A stretch of DNA of 64,000 bases from Myxococcales bacterium (lineage in GTDB: Bacteria; Myxococcota_A; Polyangia; Polyangiales; Ga0077539), in contig JAEUKI010000094.1 in NCBI GenBank assembly GCA_016793325.1, positions 186,001 through 250,000 on the forward strand, written 5' to 3'. Both the position numbers and the translations under genes were made by a program. The notes beneath the pieces are model-generated. The model was not told the origin of the DNA, ran no database searches, and worked only from the letters and a program-made list of their open reading frames with translations. Position 1 is the stretch's first letter, and every line of letters starts with the position of its first letter. Of the stretch, positions 34,677 to 42,130 are shown one piece after another.

Positions 34677-35597
34677 ATGAGCGACGACCGCGCGGCGGAA
34701 GAGCCGCACTCTGCCCGTGTCCTCGACGACACGCGAAACACCTGGTGGAACGACGATTTTCTCACGCTCGTCGCCGCGCGCACGGGCCTCGATCAGTGCT
34801 CGCGCGTGCTCGACGTCGGCTGCGGCCAAGGGCACTTCACGCGCAAGATCGCCGCCCTCGTGAGGCGACCATTTGAAATCGTGGGCGTCGATCGAGAGCC
34901 GCGCTGGGTCTCGATCGCGACGCAGCGCGCGGGGTCATTTCTCGCTCGCGCTGGGCTCGACGGGACGCTTCGGTTCATCGAGGGCACCGCGGAGGCGCTC
35001 CCGTTCGAGTCGGGGACGTTCGACGCTGTGACGTGCCAGACCGTGCTGATGCACTTGCGCGATCCTGCGAAGGCGCTCGACGAGTTTGCGCGGGTGCTCA
35101 GGCCAGGGGGGCTCGTCTTCGCGGCAGAGCCGAACAACTACGGAGCGCTGCAGCGAATGGCGCACCGTTCTCCGGGAAAATCACTCGCAGATGCGCTCGC
35201 CTACATCGAGGTCTTCGCCCGCGTGATCGAGGGAAAGCGGGCCCTCGGCGAAGGGGACAACGCGCTCGGCGCGAAGCTCCCGGCGCTCTTCGCTCGATTT
35301 CGGGACACGAAATTCTTCACGACGGACCGGACGTTTCTCATGGCGCCGCCCTACGAGACCGACGCCGAGCAGCTCGCGATCGAACGACTCCGCGACCGCG
35401 TCGCGCGCGGCGAATCGGGCTGGTCGCGACGCGACGTGTCCCGCTACTGGATCGCGGGCGGCGGCGATCCCACGCGCGTCGACGAAGCGTACGGGCGGCT
35501 GCTCGAACGCGAGCGCGAAGAGCTCTCTGCGATCGACCGAGGCGAGCACGCCGAGCTCTCGGCGATCGTGCACTTCATCGCGTCAGGAAGAACGTAA
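34677..35597 (+). CDS. Class I SAM-dependent methyltransferase
   Basis: 306 residues, soluble. The SAM-binding motif VLDVGCGQGHFTRKIA (about 44-59) is followed by EIVGVDREPRWV and a Methyltransf_11-type core (EGTAEALPFESGTFDAVTCQTVLMHLRDP split over about 101-130). The C-terminal part is long and helical, so the acceptor is not clear. A lipid, quinone or natural product is possible. It starts the group with the acyltransferase and epimerase that follow (72-base gap), which suggests a lipid-related pathway, but this is inference. Confidence 0.88.
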   Translation: MSDDRAAEEPHSARVLDDTRNTWWNDDFLTLVAARTGLDQCSRVLDVGCGQGHFTRKIAALVRRPFEIVGVDREPRWVSIATQRAGSFLARAGLDGTLRFIEGTAEALPFESGTFDAVTCQTVLMHLRDPAKALDEFARVLRPGGLVFAAEPNNYGALQRMAHRSPGKSLADALAYIEVFARVIEGKRALGEGDNALGAKLPALFARFRDTKFFTTDRTFLMAPPYETDAEQLAIERLRDRVARGESGWSRRDVSRYWIAGGGDPTRVDEAYGRLLEREREELSAIDRGEHAELSAIVHFIASGRT

Positions 35598-35668
35598 GCG
35601 CCCTCGCACTCCGCTGTTTCGTCGCACGCGCGGCCTGTGCGACTCTCCGTGCCCGAAGGAGCGAGGCA

Positions 35669-36463
35669 TTGTCTCTTCTGGTGGATCCCGACATCGAGCG
35701 GAGGGTCGACGCGCTCGAGCTGTCGTTCGACGAGCAGGGGGTGGACCCGTACGGCGTTCGAAAGAGCGACCTCGCGTGGTTCTACACGACGCTCTCGAGG
35801 CTGTATCGCTACTACTTTCGCGTCGAGTGCACGGGCGCTGAGCACGTTCCCTCGCGGGGACGGGCGATGCTCATCGGCAATCACTCGGGCGGCGTCGCGA
35901 TCGACGGGCTCATGGTGATCGCGTCGATGTTTCTCGAGAAGGATCCGCCGCGGCTCGCGCAGGGGATGGTCGAGAAGTTCATCGCGGGCGTTCCGTTCGC
36001 GAGCAAATGGTCCGCGCGAACGGGGCAGCTCACGGGGTTGCCCGAGCACGCGCGAAGGCTCCTCGAGGATGATCGATTGCTCATGGTGTTTCCCGAAGGC
36101 GCGCGGGGGACAGCGAAGCTCTACAAAGATCGATATTCGCTCGTCGAGTTCGGGACGGGCTTCGTGCGGCTCGCGCTCGAGACGAAGACGCCCATCGTCC
36201 CGTTTGGTTTCGTGGGCGGCGGCGACGCGGTCCCGACGATCTACAACGCGTACAAGCTCGGCAAGATGATGGGCGTCCCGTACGTCCCGTTCACGCCGTA
36301 CGGAGCGGCGCTCCCGTTGCCCATCAAGCTTCGCGTCCACTACGGAGAGCCCATCGTGTTCGAAGGCACCGGCCGCGAAGACGACGAGGTGATCGCGGGC
36401 TACGTCGAGACCGTCAAGAGTCGCGTTCGTGCGTTGATCGAAGAAGGCAGGAGGGCAGAGTGA
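35669..36463 (+). CDS. PlsC-like lysophospholipid acyltransferase
   Basis: 264 residues. The acyltransferase motifs are NHSGGVAIDG (71-80, with the catalytic His and Asp in an HX6D spacing rather than the usual HX4D) and FPEGARGT (141-148). It also has VPFGFVGGGDAVP, as in a branch of the family found in many myxobacteria and actinobacteria. It would attach an acyl chain to a glycerolipid or similar acceptor at the inner membrane. The start is TTG at 35669, supported by GAAGGAG ending eight bases before; GTG 35681 is an alternative. Its TGA overlaps the GTG of the next gene (GTGA), so the two are coupled. Confidence 0.85.
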   Translation: MSLLVDPDIERRVDALELSFDEQGVDPYGVRKSDLAWFYTTLSRLYRYYFRVECTGAEHVPSRGRAMLIGNHSGGVAIDGLMVIASMFLEKDPPRLAQGMVEKFIAGVPFASKWSARTGQLTGLPEHARRLLEDDRLLMVFPEGARGTAKLYKDRYSLVEFGTGFVRLALETKTPIVPFGFVGGGDAVPTIYNAYKLGKMMGVPYVPFTPYGAALPLPIKLRVHYGEPIVFEGTGREDDEVIAGYVETVKSRVRALIEEGRRAE

Positions 36464-37389
36464 AGGTCCTCGTTCCAGGAATCGCCGGCGCGACAGGCAG
36501 GCTCCTCGCAGCGAAGCTCCTCGCGCAGGGACATCAAGTCATCGGGATCGACCGACGTCCGTGGCCCGATCCCCCCGAGGGCGTCGAGCTGCACGCGGTC
36601 GACGTTCGAAAGCGCGCCGCCGAAGACGTATTTCGCAAGCACCGCCCCGACGCCGTCGTGCACATGGCGACGGTCTCGCACCTCACGCGGACGCGCGACG
36701 ACGAGCGCTACCGCATCAACCTCGGCGGAACACAGGCCGTCTTCGAGCACTGCCAGCGCTACGGCGTCGAGCACGTCGTGTTCGTCGGCAGGCACACGTA
36801 TTACGGCGCCGGTCCCGACGCGCCGCTGTACCACCGCGAAGAAGAGCCGCCGCTCGCGCTCGCGACGTTTCCCGAGCTCGCGGACCTCGTGAGCGCGGAC
36901 CTCTTCGCGGCCACGGCGTTGTGGCGCGCGAAGGACATGACCACGACGGTCCTTCGCTTCTGCTACACGCTCGGCGCGTCCGGAGAGGGCACGCTCGGGA
37001 CGTTTCTCAAGGGACGCCGCGTGCCGATGGTGCTCGGGTTCGACCCGCTCTTTCAATTCGTCCACGAAGACGACGTCGCCTCGGCGCTCGCGCTCGCGCT
37101 CGAGAAGCGCCCGCGGGGCGTCTTCAACGTGGCGGGCCCCAACGCGCAGCCGCTCTCGATGATCGCGAAAAAAGCGGGACGACAGACGCTCCCGCTGCCC
37201 GAGTTCGTGCTGGCCGCGATGCTCGGCCGCAGAGGGATGCCCCGCCTCGCGCGCGGCGCCATCGAGCACATCAAGTACCCGATCGTCGTCGACGACCGGG
37301 CGTTTCGCGACGCCACGGGATACACACACACGTATTCGAGTGAACAAGCGATCCGCGAGTTCAGCGCGCGCCACCCCGTGATCGGCTGA
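36460..37389 (+). CDS. Atypical NAD-dependent epimerase/dehydratase-like (extended SDR) protein
   Basis: 309 residues. The Rossmann start VLVPGIAGATGRLLA has GxxGxxG at 7-13, and the fold continues with VVHMATVSH and VEHVVFVGRHTYYG. The catalytic YxxxK of extended SDRs is not found: the region reads LVSADLFAATALWRAKDM. The enzyme may be inactive as a classic epimerase, or act as a regulator or reductase. The GTG start overlaps the acyltransferase stop, so the two are produced together. It may modify a sugar or hydroxy-acyl group of the lipid made by the previous genes (inference). Confidence 0.8.
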   Translation: MKVLVPGIAGATGRLLAAKLLAQGHQVIGIDRRPWPDPPEGVELHAVDVRKRAAEDVFRKHRPDAVVHMATVSHLTRTRDDERYRINLGGTQAVFEHCQRYGVEHVVFVGRHTYYGAGPDAPLYHREEEPPLALATFPELADLVSADLFAATALWRAKDMTTTVLRFCYTLGASGEGTLGTFLKGRRVPMVLGFDPLFQFVHEDDVASALALALEKRPRGVFNVAGPNAQPLSMIAKKAGRQTLPLPEFVLAAMLGRRGMPRLARGAIEHIKYPIVVDDRAFRDATGYTHTYSSEQAIREFSARHPVIG

Positions 37390-37512
37390 GCGCGCTCGCG
37401 GGCCGCGCGAAACACCACGAGCACCGCGAGAACTGCGCCCCGCAGCGCCTTCCGCTGGCTCCGCGGGTGTGTGGTGGACGCGCCGATCTTCGATGCTACG
37501 TTGCCGAGCATC

Positions 37513-38553
37513 ATGGTGGGGGAACGTAGGTATCTCGATCCGAAGATCGACGTCGTCTTCAAGTTGTTGTTCACGAAGGGGCCCGACAGTCAGGACGCGC
37601 TGCGGTCGTTGTTGACGGCGGTCTTGCGCCCCAAGTCTCCGCTCGCTCGCGTCAAAGTGAAGAACGCAGAGATCCCGCGGAGCAGCCTCGACGACCGAGG
37701 CGTGCTGCTCGACATCCACGCGGAGCTCGCGAACGGCGCGCGGTTCGACGTCGAGATGCAGTCCGACCGTCGCCCGGCGTTTCGCGAGCGAGCGCTTTAC
37801 TACTGGGCTCGGATGTTCAGCACAGAGCTCGAGCGCGGAGCGAGCTACGAGTCTCTGCGACCGGCGATTTCAGTGCTGTTTCTCGACTACCGCGAGCTCG
37901 AGGGCGACCGGTTGCACTCGGTGTTTCACCTGCTCGAAGCGCACGACGGCCAGCGACTCACGGACGCCATCGCGCTCCACATCATCGAGTTGCCCAAGCT
38001 GGACGCGAGCTCGACGCCGACGCGAAACGAGCGCGCCCTGCGATCGTGGAGTAGATTTCTCGCGGCGACGTCGGACGAAGAAGTCGAGGCAGCAGCGATG
38101 GACGACCCCGCGATCAACAAAGCCCGAAAGGTGCTCGAACAAGTGTCGACCGACCCCGAAGCGATCGAGCTCGCGCGGCTGCGCGAAATGGCGCGAGCCA
38201 CTCGCATCATCGAAGAGGGGGCCCTTCGCAAAGAGAGCGCGCTCGCGCGCCGAGCTGCGCGCAAAGAGGGTCGAAAAGAGGGTCGCGAAGTGGGCCTCAA
38301 AGAGGGTCGCGAAGTGGGCCTCAAAGAGGGCCGCCAAGTGGGACGCGAGGAAGGACGCGAGGAAGGACGCGAGGAAGGACGCGAGGAAGGACAGCGCGTC
38401 GGGCTGCAGCGCGCGGTCGAGGCGTATTGCGCCGCCGCGAACATCGAGATCGACGAGGCGCGTCGCAGAGAGCTCGCGCGAGCGTCCGCGGCGGAGCTAC
38501 AGACGCTCTTCGATGCGTTGCTTCGCGAGAAGGCCTGGCCGACTCGCGCGTAG
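37513..38553 (+). CDS. Rpn-family / PD-(D/E)XK nuclease protein with Lys-Glu-Gly-Arg repeats
   Basis: 346 residues. The N-terminal part has the usual start of the family (YLDPKIDVVFKLLFTK), a nuclease-like core LLDIHAELANGARFDVEMQ (about 75-93, acidic residues and the E-x-Q of the PD-(D/E)XK core) and RALYYWARMFSTEL. The middle is helical. The C-terminus (about 250-300) is highly repetitive and charged, with KEGREVGLKEGREVG and REEGREEGREEG, encoded by tandem repeats at 38278-38325 and 38342-38389. Such proteins are often annotated as recombination-promoting nuclease or putative transposase, but no transposon ends are seen. ATG 37513 is used rather than an earlier in-frame codon at 37471. Confidence 0.85.
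   Translation: MVGERRYLDPKIDVVFKLLFTKGPDSQDALRSLLTAVLRPKSPLARVKVKNAEIPRSSLDDRGVLLDIHAELANGARFDVEMQSDRRPAFRERALYYWARMFSTELERGASYESLRPAISVLFLDYRELEGDRLHSVFHLLEAHDGQRLTDAIALHIIELPKLDASSTPTRNERALRSWSRFLAATSDEEVEAAAMDDPAINKARKVLEQVSTDPEAIELARLREMARATRIIEEGALRKESALARRAARKEGRKEGREVGLKEGREVGLKEGRQVGREEGREEGREEGREEGQRVGLQRAVEAYCAAANIEIDEARRRELARASAAELQTLFDALLREKAWPTRA
38278..38325. repeat. 24-bp tandem repeat, two exact copies, coding
   Basis: Copies at 38278-38301 and 38302-38325 encode the Gly-Arg-Glu-Val-Gly-Leu-Lys-Glu helix repeat; a degenerate third copy follows. The unit is a multiple of three, so slippage keeps the frame. Confidence 0.85.
38342..38389. repeat. 12-bp tandem repeat, four exact copies, coding
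   Basis: Unit GACGCGAGGAAG at 38342, 38354, 38366 and 38378, encoding Gly-Arg-Glu-Glu in the C-terminal charged helix of the nuclease-like protein. Four identical copies suggest recent expansion. Confidence 0.85.
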
Positions 38554-38558
38554 CGGCG

Positions 38559-39587
38559 CTACGCGACGCACCAATAATCAACTCCCTCTCGAAATCCCCA
38601 CTCGTCGAGGCGCCCGCGGATCAGCGACCGCGCGCCTCGGGCGCCCACAGCGACCACGACGCAGTCGCGCTCAGGCGACAGCGCCTCGGGAGGCTCGATC
38701 GCCACGCCGCGCGCGACGCGCCCGATCTTTCGCGGATCGATGTCCACGAAGCGCGAGGCGCGAAGCTCGTGCGCTTCGAGCGCGCGCATCGAGCGCCGCC
38801 CCGTCGGCCCCGCGCCCCACACGGTGATGGGCCTGCGCGTGCTCTTGATTTTGGGTGCCAGGTATTGCGCCTTCGCCTCGTAGAAGCGCTCGGCGTCGTA
38901 GCGCGCGTGCGTCCAGGTGAGCCGCCCCTCCCGCTGCCGCCAGCGAAGTAGGCACTGCGGGACCTTCTCGATGGCGCACCCAGCCGCGTCGAATCGAAGC
39001 CACAAGTCGTAGTCCTCGGCCCATCGCGTCTCGCGATACCCGCCCACGAATTCGAGCGCATCGCGGCGCATCACGACGCTCGGGTGGCAGATCGGCGCCT
39101 CGACGAAGAGCTCTCGCTTGTGCTCCTCGGCGCTGAGCGCCGCGTTTTGCCAAGCCACGTACCGCGCGAGCCCGTCGCCCACGATTTCGCTGGGAAACGC
39201 CTCGACCTGCGTCGCGACGAGCGACGCCGACGGGCGCGCGTCGAGCCACGCGATCTGCGCCCGAAGGCGCCCCGGCAGCGCGACGTCGTCGCCGTCCATC
39301 CTGGCGATGTACTCGCTCGACGGGTGCACCAGCGTCCGCGCGAACTCGAGCGCGCCGACGATCCCGAGCCCGCCCGTGCTCTCGAGCCTCACCCGCGCGT
39401 CGCGGAGGGCGATCGCGCGCACGATCGACGGTCCCTCGTCGGTCGAGCCGTCGTCGATCGCGATCACTTCGATCGGGTCGAGGCCGTCACCGAGCAGCGA
39501 TTCGACGGCCTCGGCGATGGTCTCGGCGACGTTTCGAAACGGCAGCAGCACCGAGCAGCGAGGACGAACGACGCGCGCCACGCTCAT
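38559..39587 (-). CDS. GT2 glycosyltransferase fused to a Rossmann-like domain
   Basis: 342 residues. The N-terminal GT-A domain has IDDGSTD (45-50) and the sugar-nucleotide metal motif MDGDD (97-101), then EDYDLWLRF (about 191-199), so it should be an active family 2 glycosyltransferase. From about 253 a second region begins with RPITVWGAGPTGRRSM, a nucleotide-binding GxGxxG-like start, and continues VDIDPRKIGRV to VVVAVGARG near the end. This looks like a small Rossmann domain, unusual on GT2 enzymes. Cytoplasmic; substrates unknown. It ends six bases after the convergent nuclease gene and lies next to the Cys-rich lipoprotein gene on the same strand. Confidence 0.85.
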   Translation of the reverse strand: MSVARVVRPRCSVLLPFRNVAETIAEAVESLLGDGLDPIEVIAIDDGSTDEGPSIVRAIALRDARVRLESTGGLGIVGALEFARTLVHPSSEYIARMDGDDVALPGRLRAQIAWLDARPSASLVATQVEAFPSEIVGDGLARYVAWQNAALSAEEHKRELFVEAPICHPSVVMRRDALEFVGGYRETRWAEDYDLWLRFDAAGCAIEKVPQCLLRWRQREGRLTWTHARYDAERFYEAKAQYLAPKIKSTRRPITVWGAGPTGRRSMRALEAHELRASRFVDIDPRKIGRVARGVAIEPPEALSPERDCVVVAVGARGARSLIRGRLDEWGFREGVDYWCVA

Positions 39588-39612
39588 GCGCCAGGCAGGC
39601 TCCCGATCGCGC

Positions 39613-40872
39613 TCACTTGCCCGCGCTGGCGCTGCCGCTCGCGCTCGCTTGGAAGCTCACCGACACGCTCACGGCGACGTTGACGCGCGCCGCAGCCGCG
39701 GGGAGCGCAGAGACCGCTTGCAGCGAGCACGCTGCAGCGGCGGCGCCGAACTGCGTGGTGCTGCGCGCGAAGCCGCCCGCGTTGCGGACCATCGTGGCGC
39801 CCGCTTCGCCGAGCTCGCGGACGCGCGCGCCGATGGCGATGATGGCCGACCCGCGCGCGGCGACGGCGTCGCTCAAGCGACGGGCGCGCTCGGCGGCTTC
39901 GGCCGCGGCGGTTCCGTCGATGATGATGCGCGTCTGGCCCGGCGTGCACTCGCGCGACGACACTTGCACCGTGTCACACGACTCGCGGCACTCCGTGCGA
40001 ATCTCCGGGGGAACGACGCGCCCCGTGCACACCGGCTGCTGGTACTCGACCGAGCAGCCGCCGCGGCACTCGGCCGAGCACGACGCCTGGCCGCTCACTT
40101 CGCAGCGCCCTTGGCACGAGCCCGTGCAGCCCGCGCTGCACGTTCCGTAGCACGTTCCCTGGCACGTTCCGCGGCAGTTGCCTTGCGCGTCGCGCGCGGA
40201 GCACGTGCCCTGGCAAGCGCCGTTGCACACGCCCGTGCACGACCCCGAGCACGTACCCTCGCAGGCGCCCGAGCACGATCCGTTGACCTCCGCGGCGCAG
40301 CGACCGGTGCACTGCGCGCCGCACGTCCCGCGAAGCTCGCCGCCGGTGCACTGCGTCTCGATGCGCCCTTCGCGGACGACCTCGGGCTGGCAGCGCCGAA
40401 CACACTGCGTGTACTCGTCGACGCGCGTCTTGCACACAGGAGGCGTGCTCTCGACGTGCGTACGAATCTGCGCGCTGCGAATGAAGTCGTACTCCGCGCG
40501 GACCTTCGCGTTGACCGCGGTACACACAGAGCGCGTGTCCGCGCCGTTCGCCGTGAGCTCGGCGTCGGTCATTCCGAGGTCTGTTCCGAGCGCGCGGCAC
40601 GAGCCGATGAGCGCTTGATCGATCTCGCCCGCGGCGCGAACAAAGGTCGCGCTCGCGACCATGAACGCAGAGAACGCCTGCGCGTTCGCCGACGCTCCGT
40701 ACTCTGCTGCCGTGCACGAGTCAGCGATGCTCGCCCCGCCGCTGCCGCCTCCGGATCCTTCACCGCCGCCGCTCAGGCCAGCGCCGCCGCCGTACTGCCC
40801 GAAGCAGCCGCCGCTCGCGAGCGCGAGCGCGAAGGCCATGGATCGAATGGAGTTCAGCTTGAAATCATGCAT
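39613..40872 (-). CDS. Cys-rich repeat lipoprotein
   Basis: 419 residues. The leader ends in SGGC (about residue 23), so it is a lipoprotein, followed by a Gly/Ser linker. A dense Cys-rich region (about 145-310) is made of short C-x(2-3)-G-x-C steps such as CTGRCAAE, CSGACEGTCSGSC and CQGTCYGTC, with dozens of cysteines, then an Ala/Val-rich tail. It resembles Cys-rich surface proteins of myxobacteria and would need oxidative folding in the periplasm. ATG 40872 is supported by GAGGAGA upstream. No enzyme motif. It could be a metal-binding or structural surface protein. Confidence 0.8.
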   Translation of the reverse strand: MHDFKLNSIRSMAFALALASGGCFGQYGGGAGLSGGGEGSGGGSGGASIADSCTAAEYGASANAQAFSAFMVASATFVRAAGEIDQALIGSCRALGTDLGMTDAELTANGADTRSVCTAVNAKVRAEYDFIRSAQIRTHVESTPPVCKTRVDEYTQCVRRCQPEVVREGRIETQCTGGELRGTCGAQCTGRCAAEVNGSCSGACEGTCSGSCTGVCNGACQGTCSARDAQGNCRGTCQGTCYGTCSAGCTGSCQGRCEVSGQASCSAECRGGCSVEYQQPVCTGRVVPPEIRTECRESCDTVQVSSRECTPGQTRIIIDGTAAAEAAERARRLSDAVAARGSAIIAIGARVRELGEAGATMVRNAGGFARSTTQFGAAAAACSLQAVSALPAAAARVNVAVSVSVSFQASASGSASAGK

Positions 40873-41020
40873 GCTCGTCAGTCTCCTCGGGGCGAAGGGT
40901 CGCCCTGCTGCAACCGACGACGCAAGAGCCATCGCGATTCATCGCAGCTTTCGACGCTCCGCGACGCGCTATCCGAGCCCGCGCGGTCCGTGCGAACATG
41001 TATGATTTGCGTCACTTGCG

Positions 41021-42082
41021 ATGAACTCTCCGCGCGGCTTCGGGTTCGGGACGAACCGATCGTTTTGTGTGTTGGTGCGACTCGCGGGAGGCTCGTTGCT
41101 CGCAGCCGCCATCGGCGCGGGCTGTGAAGAGCCGCGGATGCTCGTCATTCGCACCGATGTTCCGTCGGACACGCGACGGGACGCGACCGCGGACGATCGC
41201 GCTCCGCCGCCGGACGTCGTATCGGACAGCGGCGTCGTGATGGACACGGGGGCGAGTGACGTCGCTTCGGACACTGGCGTCGATGTTCCGACGGACACCC
41301 GCACGGACACGGGCGTCGATTCGGGCGTCGACAGTGGCGCGGACGCGTCGGTCGAACCTCGGTGTACGCCGACGATCGACGGGACCATCAACGCCGCAGA
41401 GTGGGCGATGGGGCTCCGTTCGACGAACACGGCGCTGCCGAGCGCGTGGGGCCCCAACGAGCTGCGAGACCTGTACCTCTGTTACAACGCGACCACGCTC
41501 TTTGTGGGCGTTCGCGGGTCCGTCGAGAGCGCGCCCTCGGGCGGAGCTGGGGCCAACGCCATCGTGCTCTACGTCGACCGTGATTTTCGCGGCGGCGCAG
41601 GCGGAACGGCCACGGGCATCTCGCTGTTCAGCGCGCTCAACGACCGCATGGGCGCCCTCGACAGCGCGCTCAGCGCGGACTTTCGACCGACGGCTGCGGT
41701 CGACGGGTTCGGGGTCGAGGCCGCCTTCGGCATCGCGGGAATGCGCAACCTCGACACGCGAACGAGCGACGAAACCCAAGGCTGGCGACTGTTCTGGCCC
41801 GCGGGCGGGACGCCCGATCGCCGAAGCAATTTCGCCTACGTCCTCACCGGCGTCGACACTCGCTGCGTCGACAACGCGGGGACCGACAACGACGCGTGCG
41901 AGAGCTCGATTTCGTGGGCCTCGCTCTTCGAGACCGCGACGCCTCCCGCGAGCACGACGGTCGCTGTTTTCGCCCGTGTCGTGAACGCGGGGGGCGCGAT
42001 GTCACCGAACCAAACGCTCCCGCAAGACGACCCGAGCAACCCGCGCAACGTCGGCCGCGTGGCCGTGTTCTCCGTACGCTGA
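41021..42082 (+). CDS. Lipoprotein with Asp/Thr/Val linker and CBM9-like domain
   Basis: 353 residues. The leader ends in IGAGC (C35). A long Asp-rich linker (about 47-113, with DTGVDVPTDTRTDTGVDSGVD-type runs) leads to a beta-rich domain (about 116-353) starting TIDGTINAAEWAMG, as in family 9 carbohydrate-binding modules, with LYLCYNATTLFVGVRG and a final VAVFSVR. It would sit on the cell surface and may bind sugars or metals. The start is ATG 41021. It is divergent from the Cys-rich gene and followed by the MopE-like gene 48 bases later. Confidence 0.8.
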   Translation: MNSPRGFGFGTNRSFCVLVRLAGGSLLAAAIGAGCEEPRMLVIRTDVPSDTRRDATADDRAPPPDVVSDSGVVMDTGASDVASDTGVDVPTDTRTDTGVDSGVDSGADASVEPRCTPTIDGTINAAEWAMGLRSTNTALPSAWGPNELRDLYLCYNATTLFVGVRGSVESAPSGGAGANAIVLYVDRDFRGGAGGTATGISLFSALNDRMGALDSALSADFRPTAAVDGFGVEAAFGIAGMRNLDTRTSDETQGWRLFWPAGGTPDRRSNFAYVLTGVDTRCVDNAGTDNDACESSISWASLFETATPPASTTVAVFARVVNAGGAMSPNQTLPQDDPSNPRNVGRVAVFSVR

Positions 42083-42130
42083 CCGATACGGGCTTTCATC
42101 GCCGCGAAAAACGCTGCAATACTGGCGGAC

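Noticed and set aside
38278..38389. Possible CRISPR-like repeat array
   Set aside because: Repeats are adjacent without spacers, in frame, and encode a charged helix of the nuclease-like protein. There are no cas genes.
37513..38553. Transposase / insertion sequence
   Set aside because: Rpn-family proteins are often called putative transposases, but no terminal inverted repeats, target duplication or DDE motif is seen.
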